DNA of 35,940 nucleotides, from NCBI GenBank assembly GCA_013823855.1, contig PNMW01000043.1:1-35940 (forward strand), read 5' to 3'. The notes beneath the pieces are model-generated. The model searched no databases. It was not told the origin of the DNA and saw nothing but the letters and a program-made list of their open reading frames with translations. This document shows, piece by piece, positions 16,522 to 25,481 of the stretch. The position numbers were made by a program, and so were the translations under genes. Numbering within the stretch: the first letter of the stretch is position 1; each line of letters begins with the position of its first letter. Source of the DNA: Lysobacteraceae bacterium (GTDB taxonomy: Bacteria; Pseudomonadota; Gammaproteobacteria; Nevskiales; Nevskiaceae).

Positions 16522-17037
16522 ATGTCCGACTCCGAGAACACCGAAGCCCGCGCCGGGACCCGCGTCAGCGGCGTCAGCGCCAAGATCCTCAGCCTGCTGG
16601 GTGCCGGGGCGAAATCCACCACCGATCTGATCAACGACGGTGGATTTTCGAGCGCGGCCGCTTTCCTGAATCTGAAGAAGCTGAAGGATCAGGGACTGGT
16701 GGAGACGGAGCGCGCCGGCCGCAATGTGATCTATCGCCTGGCGGATGCTGCTGCCGCGGTTGCCATTGCCGAGGCACCGCGCCGTGGCCGCAAGAAGGGC
16801 TCGAAGAACAAGGCAACCGCCCCTGCCAAGACGGTGGGCAAGCGTGGCCGCAAGGCCGCTGCGGCTCCTGCAGACGAATCGGGCAGCCTGAGCGGCGCAT
16901 TGGCCGCGATTGCCAGCCGTTTCGCGCCGGTGACCGACCTCAAGCGGAAAGTCGACGTGCTCGAACAGCTTGCACAGTCGCTGCCGCGCGAAGTCGCCGC
17001 CGTGCTGAAGGCGATCAAGAGCGACCTGACGCGCTGA
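16522..17037 (+). CDS. Winged-helix protein with AT-hook-like basic linker
   Basis: A 171-residue probable DNA-binding protein. Residues ~16-75 look like a winged helix of the ArsR/MarR superfamily: VSAKILSLLGAGAKSTTDLI, a second helix FSSAAAFLNLKKLKDQGLV and a wing ending RNVIYRLAD. Then follows a basic linker with RRGRKKGSKNK and KRGRKAAAA, both resembling AT-hooks (G-R-K/P core), which bind the minor groove of AT-rich DNA. The C-terminal ~55 residues form amphipathic helices (LKRKVDVLEQLAQSL) that may dimerise. I do not know a named family. The protein is encoded alone. A nucleoid-associated or regulatory role is inferred from the basic AT-hook-like linker. Confidence 0.75.
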   Translation: MSDSENTEARAGTRVSGVSAKILSLLGAGAKSTTDLINDGGFSSAAAFLNLKKLKDQGLVETERAGRNVIYRLADAAAAVAIAEAPRRGRKKGSKNKATAPAKTVGKRGRKAAAAPADESGSLSGALAAIASRFAPVTDLKRKVDVLEQLAQSLPREVAAVLKAIKSDLTR

Positions 17038-17280
17038 TCGTTTGCGCCCGCCGGCATTTGCCGGCCGTGGCGTTAATGGCGTAATCGGTCCTGACGGCTG
17101 CGGGTGAGGGAGAATCTTTTACGCCCGTTGCCGTACGTCTCCGATTCCGCTCACCTGCGTCCTGTGCGGCGAGCGGTCCGGGCAGGCAGACCGTTCCTCT
17201 GCGGGCCGTCCGCTCGTCGTCAGACGAGACCTGTCCGCAGCGCGAGCCGCCGAGCGGCCCAAGCAAACCGGTGCCAACTG

Positions 17281-17308
17281 AAACGGCCACCCGGGAGGGT
17301 GGCTGTTT
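17281..17308. terminator. Hairpin downstream of tRNA-Pro
   Basis: GCCACCC (17286-17292), loop GGGA and GGGTGGC (17297-17303) form a perfect stem, extended by AAAC/GTTT on the two sides. It lies 22 bases beyond the 3' end of the minus-strand tRNA-Pro and could also face the + strand gene ending at 17037. The T-run is short (GTTT), so the terminator is of moderate quality. Confidence 0.6.
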
Positions 17309-17330
17309 AGAGTTGCTGATACTGAATGAG

Positions 17331-17407
17331 TGGTCGGGGCGACAGGATTTGAACCTGCGACCACTTGCCCCCCAGGCAAGTGCGCTACCAGACTGCGCTA
17401 CGCCCCG
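17331..17407 (-). tRNA. tRNA-Pro (GGG)
   Basis: The 77-base minus-strand gene begins CGGGGCG and ends CGCCCCGACCA, so a 7-bp acceptor stem and encoded CCA are present. The anticodon stem CTTGC/GCAAG encloses the loop CTGGGGG, giving anticodon GGG. The T-arm contains GGTTCAAATCC. A tRNA-Pro after the merR-like gene of the pheST-ihfA cluster is the arrangement known from Pseudomonas and relatives. Confidence 0.97.
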
Positions 17408-17409
17408 AA

Positions 17410-17432
17410 TGATCCGATTGTAGCCTGCCAGG
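17410..17432 (-). promoter_or_regulatory. Possible promoter of tRNA-Pro
   Basis: On the minus strand TACAAT (17417-17422) is a good -10 box about ten bases before the mature 5' end. The -35 is weak: TGAC lies about 16 bases upstream. The tRNA may also be read from the merR transcript. Confidence 0.4.
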
Positions 17433-17460
17433 ACCGAAGTCAGCGAGCCCGGACCGCTGA

Positions 17461-17859
17461 TCAATACGGCCAGCGATCGAGCAGGGACTGCAATTCCAGC
17501 CGGATGTCCTTCAACTGCTGCTGGCGGCCGATGTTCGCTTCGGAGGCGACCGTCGCCGGATCAACAGGCTCGGCGGCACTGTCGTTGCGGGCCGCATCCT
17601 TCAGCCGCAGCCGCGCCGCGCCGATCGTATACCCCTGTTCATAGAGCAGGCTCCGGATTCGCCGGATCATCTCGACGTCGCCCTGCTGGTAGTAGCGACG
17701 ATTGCCGCGGCGTTTGGCCGGCTTCAGCTGCGGGAATTCCTGCTCCCAGTAGCGGAGCACATGTGCCTTGACGCCGCACAGGTCGCTGACTTCACCGATC
17801 GCGAAATAGCGCTTGCCCGGAATCTCCGGCAATGGGGCGAGCTTATGCGTCGTCTTCAT
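17461..17859 (-). CDS. MerR family transcriptional regulator
   Basis: A 132-residue protein with an N-terminal MerR winged helix: [26 protein letters not shown], then [15 protein letters not shown] (both typical of the family, shown in part). The C-terminal region is short and lacks the cysteines of metal-sensing MerR proteins, so no metal role is implied. Genes of this type lie after ihfA in Pseudomonas and Xanthomonas. The ATG at 17859 lies inside the last codons of ihfA, overlapping it by 17 bases, so coupled translation is likely. A TTG one codon earlier is possible but less likely. It is the last protein gene of the infC-pheST-ihfA operon. Targets are unknown. Confidence 0.93.
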   Translation of the reverse strand: MKTTHKLAPLPEIPGKRYFAIGEVSDLCGVKAHVLRYWEQEFPQLKPAKRRGNRRYYQQGDVEMIRRIRSLLYEQGYTIGAARLRLKDAARNDSAAEPVDPATVASEANIGRQQQLKDIRLELQSLLDRWPY

Positions 17860-18139
17860 CAACGCTGACTCGCAGGCGCAGTTTCTGGCCCGGCCGGAAG
17901 GTGACGACGCGGCGAGCGGAAATCGGAATTTCTTCGCCGGTCTTGGGATTGCGGCCGGGCCGCTGGCTCTTGTCGCGCAGTTCGAAGTTACCGAAACCGG
18001 ACAGCTTCACTTCCTCGCCATGCTCCAGGCGCTCGCGTACTTCCTCGAAGAAGTAATCGACGAACTCCTTGGCTTCCCGCTTGTTAAGGCCCAGTTCCTC
18101 GAACAGGGCTTCGGCCAACTCGGCTTTGGTCAACGCCAC
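17843..18139 (-). CDS. ihfA: Integration host factor subunit alpha
   Basis: A 98-residue protein of normal IHF-alpha length. [25 protein letters not shown] is the family opening (shown in part: [16 protein letters not shown]). [26 protein letters not shown] contains the beta-arm, and the Pro of GRNPKTG intercalates and bends DNA. With IhfB (elsewhere in the genome) it forms the heterodimer that bends specific sites in promoters, origins and recombination sites. It begins 5 bases after the pheT stop, the standard pheT-ihfA arrangement, and its end overlaps the merR-like gene. Confidence 0.98.
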   Translation of the reverse strand: MALTKAELAEALFEELGLNKREAKEFVDYFFEEVRERLEHGEEVKLSGFGNFELRDKSQRPGRNPKTGEEIPISARRVVTFRPGQKLRLRVSVDEDDA

Positions 18140-18144
18140 GATTG

Positions 18145-20505
18145 TCAGTCTCTCACCAAACCACCCAGTCGGGCATGAACGCTGGCGGCAACGGAATGCG
18201 CGGCGGCGTCGACTTCTTCGACGTTCAGCGTGCGTGAATAATCCTGAAAAATCAAGCCGAAGGCGATGCTTTTGCGTCCTGCGGGGAGACCGGTTCCGCG
18301 ATAGACATCAAAGGTTTGCAGGCACTTCAGCAGCGGCCCGGCGGCGTCGCGGATGACCTCGGCGACGGCGTCGGCGGTCACCGATTCATCGACCACGAAA
18401 GCCAGATCGCGGCGCGACGAGGGGAACTCCGACACCCCACCCGGGGCGGGCAGCGTGATGTCGCGAACCGCCGTCCAGTCGAGCTCGAACAGGTAGAGCG
18501 CATCGGGAATGTCCAACGCATCCGCCAGCTTCGGATGCAGGGCGCCCAGCCAGCCGACCGCCACGCCATCGCGGACGATGCGTGCCGTGCGCCCCGGATG
18601 CAGCGCCGGATGCTGGCTGGCCTCGTAGCGCAGTGCGCCGCCGAACAGGGCTTCGAGATCGGCCTTGGCGTCGAAGAAATCGACCGGGCGGGCTGCGGCT
18701 CCCCACTGCTCGGGCAGCGCCGGACCGGCGATCAGACCCGCCAGCTTGGCCTGCTCGCGGTTCGTGTCGCCTTCGAGCGCGTAGACCGCACCGGCCTCGA
18801 ACAGCCGCGCGCGCTTCTGCTGGCGCTGACGGTTGTACTGCCAGGTCGGGATCAAGCCGCTCCAGATCGTTGTGCGCATCACCGCCATGGTTTCGGCGAT
18901 CGGATTGTCGAGCAGCACGCCCGGCGTTTCCGGATCGAGCTGCACCTGGATCTTCGGATCGACGAAGCTGTAGGTGACCACTTCCTGATAGCCGCGGGCG
19001 ATCAGCGCGTCCTTGACGCGATCGAGCTGGCGCGTCGTTTCTGATGCGGAGAACGGCGCCAGCTCCGCCGCGTAGGCGCGCGGCGCAATGTGGTCGTAGC
19101 CGTGCAGACGGCCGATCTCTTCGACCAGGTCGGCTTCGATGCGCAGGTCATAGCGGTGCGGCGGCACCTTGACCTTCCAGCTGCTGGCGCCGGTCGGTGA
19201 GACTGCCATGCCCAGGCTGTGCAGCAGGGGCACGATGCGGGCTGCCGGAATTTCGCAGCCGAGCAGGCGGTTGACCTGCGAGTGACGCAGCGCGATGTTG
19301 GCGACATGCGCGGGTGCGGTGCCGACCTCGACGATGGGCCCGGCTTTGCCGCCGCAGATGTCCTGCACCAGCGCCGTCGCTCGCTCCAGCGCCTGGCGCT
19401 GCAGCGCCGGGTCGACGCCACGCTCGAAGCGGTAGCGTGAATCCGAGAGCAGCTTGTGGCGACGGCCGCTGGTGGCGATCGACACCGGTTCGAAGCAGGC
19501 CGCTTCCAGAAAGACCGACGTGGTGGTCGACGAGCAACCCGAGGCTTCGCCGCCCATGATGCCGGCGAGGACCAGAGGGCCGGTGTCGTCGGTGATCAGC
19601 AGGTCGCGCGGGTCGAGCGTGACGGTCTGCTCGTTGAGCAGCTTCAGCTGTTCGCCGGTCCTGGCGCGGCGCACCCGGATCGCGCCTTTCAGCAGCGCGG
19701 CATCGAAGCCGTGCATCGGCTGGCCGAGTTCGAGCAGCACGTAGTTGGTGATGTCGACCACCGGGTGGATCGTGCGGATGCCCGAGCGACGCAGGCGTTC
19801 GCTCATCCAGTCCGGCGTGCGCGCGGCGACGTTCAGGCCTTCGACGACCCGGCCGACGTAGTGCGGGCAGCCGCTGATGTCATCGACGATGACGCTGATC
19901 CGCGTTTCCGGCTCGACCACCGCCGGCTTGATGCGCGGGGCGTGGACCTGAATGCCGTACAGCGCGGCCGTTTCGCGGGCCAGACCGGCAATGCTGAGGC
20001 AGTCGCCGCGGTTCGGTGTCAGTTCGAGCACGATGGTGTGGTCGACCAGACCGAGATGCTGCTCGATCGGAGTGCCCGGCTTTGCGCTCTGATCCAGTTC
20101 CAGCAGGCCATCGGACTTCTCGACAAGGCCGAGTTCCGACGCGGAGCACAGCATGCCGCTCGATTCGACGCCGCGCAGCGCCGCCTTGCTGATCTGCGTG
20201 CCGTTCGGCAGCACCGCACCCGGCAGGGCCGCCGGAACCAGGATGCCTGGACGGGCATTGGCTGCGCCGCAGACGATCTGCAGCAGCTCGCCGGTCCCGG
20301 CGTCGACGCCGCAGACGCGCAGCCGATCGGCCTGCGGATGCGGCGTGGTGCTGAGGATCTTGCCGACGACGATGCCCTTCGGCAGCACCGCAAGCATCGG
20401 CTCGGCTTCGGCCTCGAGGCCGGCCATGTTCAGCTTGTGGGCGAGTTCGGTGGCGGTGGCCGGCGGGTTGACCCACTCGCGCAGCCAGTTTTCACTCAAT
20501 TTCAT
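18145..20505 (-). CDS. pheT: Phenylalanine--tRNA ligase beta subunit
   Basis: A 786-residue protein of full length. The chain opens [14 protein letters not shown], then the tRNA-binding OB domain ([20 protein letters not shown], residues ~47-66). B3/B4 editing, B5 and the catalytic-like core follow, and the C-terminal ferredoxin-fold anticodon-binding domain begins near [14 protein letters not shown]. With PheS it forms the alpha2-beta2 enzyme that charges tRNA-Phe; the beta subunit edits mischarged tyrosine. Unlike the usual tight pheS-pheT spacing, there are 136 bases between the two genes, including a strong hairpin. It is read from the infC cluster on the minus strand. Confidence 0.98.
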   Translation of the reverse strand: MKLSENWLREWVNPPATATELAHKLNMAGLEAEAEPMLAVLPKGIVVGKILSTTPHPQADRLRVCGVDAGTGELLQIVCGAANARPGILVPAALPGAVLPNGTQISKAALRGVESSGMLCSASELGLVEKSDGLLELDQSAKPGTPIEQHLGLVDHTIVLELTPNRGDCLSIAGLARETAALYGIQVHAPRIKPAVVEPETRISVIVDDISGCPHYVGRVVEGLNVAARTPDWMSERLRRSGIRTIHPVVDITNYVLLELGQPMHGFDAALLKGAIRVRRARTGEQLKLLNEQTVTLDPRDLLITDDTGPLVLAGIMGGEASGCSSTTTSVFLEAACFEPVSIATSGRRHKLLSDSRYRFERGVDPALQRQALERATALVQDICGGKAGPIVEVGTAPAHVANIALRHSQVNRLLGCEIPAARIVPLLHSLGMAVSPTGASSWKVKVPPHRYDLRIEADLVEEIGRLHGYDHIAPRAYAAELAPFSASETTRQLDRVKDALIARGYQEVVTYSFVDPKIQVQLDPETPGVLLDNPIAETMAVMRTTIWSGLIPTWQYNRQRQQKRARLFEAGAVYALEGDTNREQAKLAGLIAGPALPEQWGAAARPVDFFDAKADLEALFGGALRYEASQHPALHPGRTARIVRDGVAVGWLGALHPKLADALDIPDALYLFELDWTAVRDITLPAPGGVSEFPSSRRDLAFVVDESVTADAVAEVIRDAAGPLLKCLQTFDVYRGTGLPAGRKSIAFGLIFQDYSRTLNVEEVDAAAHSVAASVHARLGGLVRD

Positions 20506-20598
20506 GATTCGATACTCGTCGAGCGGGTGGTAGCCGTCCGTGGCGGAACTTCATCCTTCGTGTCGACCGACTGCCAAGCCATCCCTGGCCTGGCGTTC

Positions 20599-20635
20599 GA
20601 CCGGCTTGCGAGCAGTACTCGCAATGCTGCCGGTC
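20599..20635 (-). repeat. Strong hairpin in the pheS-pheT gap
   Basis: GACCGGC-TTGCGAG-CAGTA-CTCGCAA-TGCT-GCCGGTC: two perfect 7-bp stem blocks stack around a 5-base loop, with a 4-base bulge on one side. There is no U-tract, so it is unlikely to be an intrinsic terminator. It may affect mRNA stability or be an extragenic palindromic repeat. Confidence 0.6.
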
Positions 20636-20641
20636 TCACCT

Positions 20642-21655
20642 TCACTTGAACTGCTCCAGAAACCGCAGATCGTTGTTGAAGAACAGGCGCAGGTCATCGA
20701 CGCCGTAGCGCAGCATGGTCAGGCGTTCGACACCCATGCCGAAGGCATAGCCGGTGTACCGCTCGGGGTCGATGCCGACCGCGGCCAGCACGTTCGGATG
20801 GATCACGCCGCAGCCGAGCACTTCCAGCCAGCGCGTGCCTTTTTCTGGGTCGCCCCAGCGGATGTGGACGTCGGCGCCCGGCTCGACGAACGGGAAATAC
20901 GAGGGCCGGAACAGCGCTTCGACGTCGCGCTCGAAGAACAGCCTGAGGAACGTGGTCAGGTCGTGCTTCAGATCGGCAAGGCCCACGTTTTCAGCGACAT
21001 ACAGGCCTTCGACCTGGTGGAACATCGGGCTGTGGGTGCGATCGAAGTCGACGCGGTAGACACGGCCGGGGCAGATGATGCGGATCGGCGGCTTCCGATC
21101 GAGCATCGTCCGCACCTGCACCGGGCTGGTGTGGGTGCGCAGCAGGCGGGCGCCGTTCAGGGCGTAGAAGGTGTCCTGCATCGCCCGCGCCGGGTGCGAT
21201 TCGGGAATGTTCAGCGCCTGGAAGTTGTGCCAGTCGTCCTCGATTTCCGGACCCTGGACCGACTCGAAGCCCATCGAATTGAAGATCTGCTCGATGCGGC
21301 GAATGGTCCGCGACACCGGATGCAGGGTGCCAGCCGGCGCGCCGCGGCCGGGCAGGGTGACATCGATGGTTTCCGAGGCGAGGCGGCGCTCGAGTTCGGC
21401 GTCGGCAATCGCGCGGGCGCGTGCTTCCAGCTGGGCCGACAGCTGTTCCTTGACCTTGTTGACCTGTTCGCCAAAGGCCTTGCGCTGCTCGTGCGGCATT
21501 GCGCCGAGGCTCTTCAGCAGGTCGGTGACCCTGCCTTTCTTGCCGAGCAGATCGACGCGGAGCGCTTCGATCGCCCGCGGATCGGCGGCGGCGGCGATAT
21601 CGGCCTGCGCAGTGATCAGCAGGTCGTCGAGATTGGGTGCGGAAGTCGCGTTCAT
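20642..21655 (-). CDS. pheS: Phenylalanine--tRNA ligase alpha subunit
   Basis: A 337-residue class II synthetase subunit that carries the aminoacylation site. The N-terminal coiled coil binds tRNA (about residues 1-90). Motif 2 is within [12 protein letters not shown] to [10 protein letters not shown]; motif 3 is in [10 protein letters not shown] and [14 protein letters not shown]. The start at 21655 (MNATSAP) follows the terminator-like hairpin. The frame is open to 21688, but that segment does not resemble family sequences. It lies 93 bases after rplT, as in other gammaproteobacteria, so expression is probably set by the ribosomal-protein operon promoter and partial readthrough of the hairpin. 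Confidence 0.98.
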   Translation of the reverse strand: MNATSAPNLDDLLITAQADIAAAADPRAIEALRVDLLGKKGRVTDLLKSLGAMPHEQRKAFGEQVNKVKEQLSAQLEARARAIADAELERRLASETIDVTLPGRGAPAGTLHPVSRTIRRIEQIFNSMGFESVQGPEIEDDWHNFQALNIPESHPARAMQDTFYALNGARLLRTHTSPVQVRTMLDRKPPIRIICPGRVYRVDFDRTHSPMFHQVEGLYVAENVGLADLKHDLTTFLRLFFERDVEALFRPSYFPFVEPGADVHIRWGDPEKGTRWLEVLGCGVIHPNVLAAVGIDPERYTGYAFGMGVERLTMLRYGVDDLRLFFNNDLRFLEQFK

Positions 21656-21696
21656 GGCAACGGAACTCGGGGATTCGGAAGGCAACACGAGGGCAC

Positions 21697-21729
21697 AAAA
21701 AAGGGGAGAGGCGAAAGACGCCGCTCCCC
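21697..21729 (-). terminator. Rho-independent terminator/attenuator between rplT and pheS
   Basis: On the minus strand CTCCCC pairs in GGGGAG-c-GGCG-TCTTT-CGCC-t-CTCCCC, followed by TTTTTT. It starts about 20 bases after the rplT stop. Position and form suit either the end of the infC-rpmI-rplT message or an attenuator for pheST. No Phe-rich leader peptide like E. coli pheM fits in the gap. Confidence 0.85.
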
Positions 21730-21748
21730 CGATTTGCAGCCGGACAGC

Positions 21749-22108
21749 TTAGGCGGCGAGCTTGGCCTTCGCCTGCTCGACAAGCTTGGCGAACGCCGGC
21801 TTGTCGTGGATCGCGATGTCCGAAAGCATCTTGCGGTCGACCTGGATTTCCGCCAGCGACAGACCGTGGATGAACTTCGAGTAAGACAGACCCAGTTCGT
21901 TGGTCGCCGCGTTGATGCGCTGGATCCAGAGGGCGCGGAACTCGCGCTTCTTGACCCGGCGATCGCGGTAGGCGTACTGCCCCGACTTGATGACCTGCTG
22001 CTTGGCAGCGCGGTAGACGCGACCGCGGGCGCCGTAGTAGCCCTTGGCCTTCTTCAGCAACTTCTTGTGACGTGCGCGGGCGGTGACGCCGCGTTTGACT
22101 CGTGCCAT
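21749..22108 (-). CDS. rplT: 50S ribosomal protein L20
   Basis: A 119-residue protein of standard length: [19 protein letters not shown] at the start, [16 protein letters not shown] in the middle. L20 binds 23S rRNA early in 50S assembly. In E. coli it also represses translation of rpmI-rplT by binding an operator in the mRNA. It follows rpmI by 92 bases and precedes pheS across a terminator-like hairpin. Confidence 0.99.
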   Translation of the reverse strand: MARVKRGVTARARHKKLLKKAKGYYGARGRVYRAAKQQVIKSGQYAYRDRRVKKREFRALWIQRINAATNELGLSYSKFIHGLSLAEIQVDRKMLSDIAIHDKPAFAKLVEQAKAKLAA

Positions 22109-22200
22109 CGGTGATTACCTTTCGATTGTCTTGTTCGCTGAGCGAATCTTCTATGTAAGCGACGCTTCTACCACCGGGTGACGCCGGTGAACCCGAAGGT

Positions 22201-22398
22201 TCAGGCGTACGGGAGCAGCTGACGGACTTCTTTGTTGTCCGAGGCATGCACCATCGTCGGCCCGCGCAGGTCGCGGATGCGCTTGGGCGATTTCTTGGTC
22301 AGGATGTGGCGCTTGAACGCGCTGGAGCGCTTGAAGCCGCCTTTCGCGGTGCGGGAAAAGCGCTTGGCGGCGCCCTTGTTGGTCTTCAGCTTCGGCAT
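22201..22398 (-). CDS. rpmI: 50S ribosomal protein L35
   Basis: A 65-residue very basic protein: [20 protein letters not shown] at the start and [14 protein letters not shown] near the centre, the conserved L35 segments. It is a late-assembling 50S protein. It sits between infC and rplT as in nearly all bacteria, 74 bases downstream of infC. The L20-responsive operator, if conserved, would lie in this infC-rpmI interval. Confidence 0.99.
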   Translation of the reverse strand: MPKLKTNKGAAKRFSRTAKGGFKRSSAFKRHILTKKSPKRIRDLRGPTMVHASDNKEVRQLLPYA

Positions 22399-22472
22399 TT
22401 CTTACGGCTCCAATGTGTTGCCAATGTATTGGCGTATCAGTCATCCACCGCAAGGATGACTTTGCAGTGTGC

Positions 22473-22991
22473 TTAGTGCTTCCGCGGGCCCATCACCATG
22501 ATGGCCTGCTTGCCTTCGAGTTTCGGGTGCTGCTCGACCAGCGCCAGTTCATCCAGCTCGGCCTTGAGGCGATCGATCAGCCTGAAACCCAATTCCTGGT
22601 GAGCCAGTTCGCGACCCTTGTAGCGGATCACGATCTTGACCTTGTCGCCTTCTTCGAGAAATTCCTTGCAATGCTTCAGCTTGGTCTGGAAGTCGCCTTC
22701 CTCGGTGGTCGGCCGGAATTTCACTTCCTTGACCTGGATCTGCTTCTGCTTCTTCCGGGCGGCCTGCTGCTGCTTGTCTTTCTGATAGATGTACTTGCCG
22801 TAATCCATGATCTTGCAGACCGGTGGATCTGCATTCGGCGAGACTTCTACCAGGTCAAGCCCGGCTTCCTCGGCTTTGGCGATGGCGTCACGGGTGAGCA
22901 TGATGCCGACCTGTGCGCCGTCATCGGCGATGACACGTACGCGGGGTACGTTGATTTCATCGTTCCGGCGATCCTGACGTTCCGCGCTGAT
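22473..22991 (-). CDS. infC: Translation initiation factor IF-3 (apparent AUC start)
   Basis: A 172-residue IF-3: N-terminal domain with NDEINVPRVRVI and GLDLVEVSPNADPPVCKIMDYGK (shown in part: VEVSPNADPPVCKIMDYGK), then a Lys/Gln linker and the C-terminal domain with KVKIVIRYKGRE. IF-3 prevents 30S-50S joining and checks the start codon. There is no ATG or GTG in frame at the N-terminus. GGGAG lies 8-9 bases upstream of an ATC at 22991-22989, so initiation at AUC, like the AUU of E. coli infC used for autoregulation, is the best reading. An in-frame TTG at 23006 lacks a ribosome site. Unlike E. coli, thrS is not directly upstream. Confidence 0.96.
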   Translation of the reverse strand: MSAERQDRRNDEINVPRVRVIADDGAQVGIMLTRDAIAKAEEAGLDLVEVSPNADPPVCKIMDYGKYIYQKDKQQQAARKKQKQIQVKEVKFRPTTEEGDFQTKLKHCKEFLEEGDKVKIVIRYKGRELAHQELGFRLIDRLKAELDELALVEQHPKLEGKQAIMVMGPRKH

Positions 22992-23052
22992 ACGCGTATC
23001 TCCCAAAAACCAATAGACAAGGCGGGTTGACCCAAGGGTCCCCCGCCGAAAA

Positions 23053-23089
23053 GAGCGGCATTATAGGGAATGCAGGCGCTGCGAAACAA
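23053..23089 (-). promoter_or_regulatory. Promoter of the infC operon
   Basis: On the minus strand TATAAT (23060-23065) is a perfect -10 box, with TTGTTT (23084-23089) as -35 at an 18-base spacing. Transcription should start near 23053, giving a leader of about 60 bases before the infC start at 22991. Confidence 0.7.
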
Positions 23090-23151
23090 GTGCGCTGTTG
23101 TTCGGGCAATTGCGCTGCTGCGCTTGCCGCGCGCCCGAGCCGCCGGATACG

Positions 23152-23179
23152 AAAAAGGCCCCGGTCTCCCGGAGCCTTT
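23152..23179 (-). terminator. Terminator of tRNA-Val
   Basis: On the minus strand AAAGGCTCCGG, loop GAGA and CCGGGGCCTTT form a nearly perfect hairpin followed by further T residues. It starts 12 bases after the tRNA-Val 3' end and separates the tRNA from the infC promoter. Confidence 0.85.
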
Positions 23180-23190
23180 CGTTGCCAAAT

Positions 23191-23267
23191 TGGTAGGCGC
23201 GAATGGACTCGAACCATCGACCCCCACCATGTCAAGGTGGTGCTCTAACCAGCTGAGCTACGCGCCT
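23191..23267 (-). tRNA. tRNA-Val (GAC)
   Basis: The 77-base minus-strand gene starts AGGCGCG and ends CGCGCCTACCA (7-bp acceptor stem, encoded CCA). The anticodon stem CCACC/GGTGG holds the loop TTGACAT, giving anticodon GAC, which reads Val GUC/GUU. The T-arm contains GGTTCGAGTCC. It stands between uvrB and infC with its own promoter and terminator. Confidence 0.97.
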
Positions 23268-23279
23268 GCGTAGTCAGTA

Positions 23280-23309
23280 ATAGTACGGGAGACCGATTGG
23301 CCTGTGCAA
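23280..23309 (-). promoter_or_regulatory. Promoter of tRNA-Val
   Basis: On the minus strand TTGCAC (23304-23309), an 18-base spacer and TACTAT (23280-23285) lie 13 bases before the tRNA 5' end. The match to sigma70 boxes is moderate, but the position suits a tRNA promoter. Confidence 0.5.
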
Positions 23310-23328
23310 GCCTATCGCATCAAAAACC

Positions 23329-25410
23329 TCAGGCCGACTTCGCTCCGAGCGCCGTTTCCCGAAGCTTGCGCAGTTCGTCGCGCTTCTTCGCGGCCAGCTC
23401 GAATTCCAGGTTCTGAGCCGCCTGGCGCATTTCCTTCTCCAGCTTGGCGATGATCTTGGCCAGCTTTTCCGGCGCCATGCGGCCGTAGTCGGTGCCTTTC
23501 TCGGCGACCTTGCGCGACGGCGTGGTGTCGGTTGCCTCGTAGCCCATCTTCATCACGTCGTTGATGCGCTTGGCGATCGAGGTCGGGGTGATGCCGTTGG
23601 CCAGGTTGTGCTCGATCTGCCTGGCGCGGCGGCGATCGGTTTCGTCGAGCGCGGCCCGCATCGAGCCGGTGATCGTGTCGGCGTACAGGATCGCCTTGCC
23701 GTTGAGGTTGCGCGCCGCGCGGCCGATGGTCTGGATCAGCGAGCGTTCGGAACGCAGGAAGCCTTCCTTGTCGGCATCGAGGATCGCCACCAGCGACACT
23801 TCGGGCAGATCGAGCCCTTCGCGCAGCAGGTTGATGCCGACCAGCACATCGAACACGCCGAGGCGCAGGTCGCGGAGGATTTCGGCGCGCTCGACGGTGT
23901 CGATATCCGAGTGCAGGTAGCGCACCTTGACGCCGTGCTCGGTCAGGTAGTCGGTCAGGTCTTCCGACATCCGTTTGGTCAAGGTGGTGATCAGCACGCG
24001 ATCGCCCTTGTCGACTCTCAGGCGGATTTCGCCAAGCACATCGTCGACCTGCGAGGCCGCCGGCCGAACCTCGACTTCGGGGTCGATGAGCCCGGTCGGG
24101 CGCACCACCTGGTCGATGATCGCGTCGCCGGAGAACTTCAGTTCATACGGCCCGGGGGTGGCCGATACATAGATCGTCTGCGGTACCAGCCGCTCGAATT
24201 CCTCGAACTTCAGCGGCCGGTTGTCGAGCGCGCTGGGCAGCCGGAAGCCGTACTGCACGAGGGTTTCCTTGCGGGCGCGGTCGCCCTTGTACATGCCGCC
24301 GATCTGCGGAACGGTGACGTGGCTTTCATCGATGACCACCAGCGCGTCCGGCGGCAGGTAGTCGAGCAGGCAGGGCGGCGGCTCGCCAGGTTCGCGGCCG
24401 GTCAGGTAGCGCGAGTAGTTCTCGATGCCGTTGCAGTAGCCGATCTCCTGGATCATCTCCAGATCGAAGGTCGTGCGCTGCTCGATGCGCTGCGCCTCCA
24501 GCAGCTTGCCGTTGTCGGCGAAGTACTTGATGCGCTCCTGAAGCTCGTCCTTGATCGCGCCGCTCATCGCCATGGTCCGCTCCTTCGGCGTGACGTAATG
24601 GCTCTTCGCGTAGATCGTCGCCCGCGGCACGCGGCGGCGGATTTCGCCGGTCAGCGGATCGAAGTAGCTGATGCCGTCGACTTCGTCGTCGAACAGTTCG
24701 ACCCGCACCGCTTCCTCGTCCGATTCCGCCGGGTGGATGTCGATGATCTCGCCGCGCACACGGTAGGTGCCGCGTGCCAGCGCCACGTCGTTGCGGGTGT
24801 ACTGCATTTCGGTCAGGCGGCGGATGATCTCGCGCTGGCCGAGCTTGTCGCCCTTGACCAGGTGCAAGACCATGTTGAAGTAGGCCTCCGGGTTGCCGAG
24901 GCCGTAGATCGCCGAGACGGACGCGACGATGATCGCGTCCTTGCGTTCCATCAATGCCTTGGTCGCCGACAGCCGCATCTGCTCGATGTGCTCGTTGATC
25001 GCCGAATCCTTCTCGATGAAGGTGTCGGACGAGGGCACATAGGCTTCCGGCTGGTAGTAGTCGTAGTAGCTGACGAAGTACTCGACGGCGTTGTCCGGGA
25101 AGAACTCCTTGAACTCGCCGTACAGCTGGCCGGCCAGGGTCTTGTTCGGCGCCAGGATCATCGTCGGCCGCTGGGTGCGCTGGATGACGTTGGCGATCGT
25201 GTAGGTCTTGCCCGAGCCAGTGACGCCGAGCAGGGTCTGGTGGGCAAGACCATCGCCGAGGTTCTCGACCAGCTTCTCGATCGCCTGCGGCTGGTCGCCA
25301 CTGGGGGCCCAGTCGGCTTTCAGCTTGAAGCCGCCGTCGATGCGGCGCTTGAGACGAACCAGCTTGTCGGAGACGTGCTCGACGATCAGATCGGACTTGT
25401 TGCTGGACAT
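23329..25410 (-). CDS. uvrB: UvrABC system protein B
   Basis: A 693-residue nucleotide-excision-repair helicase. Walker A GVTGSGKT at residues 62-69, the damage-probing beta-hairpin [12 protein letters not shown], the DESH box, helicase motif VI IGRAARN and the C-terminal UVR helices ([26 protein letters not shown], in part: [14 protein letters not shown]) are all present. UvrB receives damaged DNA from UvrA2, verifies the lesion and recruits UvrC. The start at 25410 gives about 23 more residues before Walker A than E. coli UvrB; no nearer in-frame ATG exists. The open frame continues to 26208 as the antisense shadow of the transporter gene region and should be ignored. Confidence 0.98.
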   Translation of the reverse strand: MSSNKSDLIVEHVSDKLVRLKRRIDGGFKLKADWAPSGDQPQAIEKLVENLGDGLAHQTLLGVTGSGKTYTIANVIQRTQRPTMILAPNKTLAGQLYGEFKEFFPDNAVEYFVSYYDYYQPEAYVPSSDTFIEKDSAINEHIEQMRLSATKALMERKDAIIVASVSAIYGLGNPEAYFNMVLHLVKGDKLGQREIIRRLTEMQYTRNDVALARGTYRVRGEIIDIHPAESDEEAVRVELFDDEVDGISYFDPLTGEIRRRVPRATIYAKSHYVTPKERTMAMSGAIKDELQERIKYFADNGKLLEAQRIEQRTTFDLEMIQEIGYCNGIENYSRYLTGREPGEPPPCLLDYLPPDALVVIDESHVTVPQIGGMYKGDRARKETLVQYGFRLPSALDNRPLKFEEFERLVPQTIYVSATPGPYELKFSGDAIIDQVVRPTGLIDPEVEVRPAASQVDDVLGEIRLRVDKGDRVLITTLTKRMSEDLTDYLTEHGVKVRYLHSDIDTVERAEILRDLRLGVFDVLVGINLLREGLDLPEVSLVAILDADKEGFLRSERSLIQTIGRAARNLNGKAILYADTITGSMRAALDETDRRRARQIEHNLANGITPTSIAKRINDVMKMGYEATDTTPSRKVAEKGTDYGRMAPEKLAKIIAKLEKEMRQAAQNLEFELAAKKRDELRKLRETALGAKSA

Positions 25411-25481
25411 GGCGGACGGGTCGAAAAGGGGATTGGACAGGTTACCGCTCCGCCGCCGCATGAGCCATGCCGGGGAGCGGT

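Noticed and set aside
17041..17075. GCCGGCA/TGCCGGC hairpin after the winged-helix gene
   Set aside because: A perfect 7-bp stem, but with a 2-base loop and no T-run, so it was not called a terminator.
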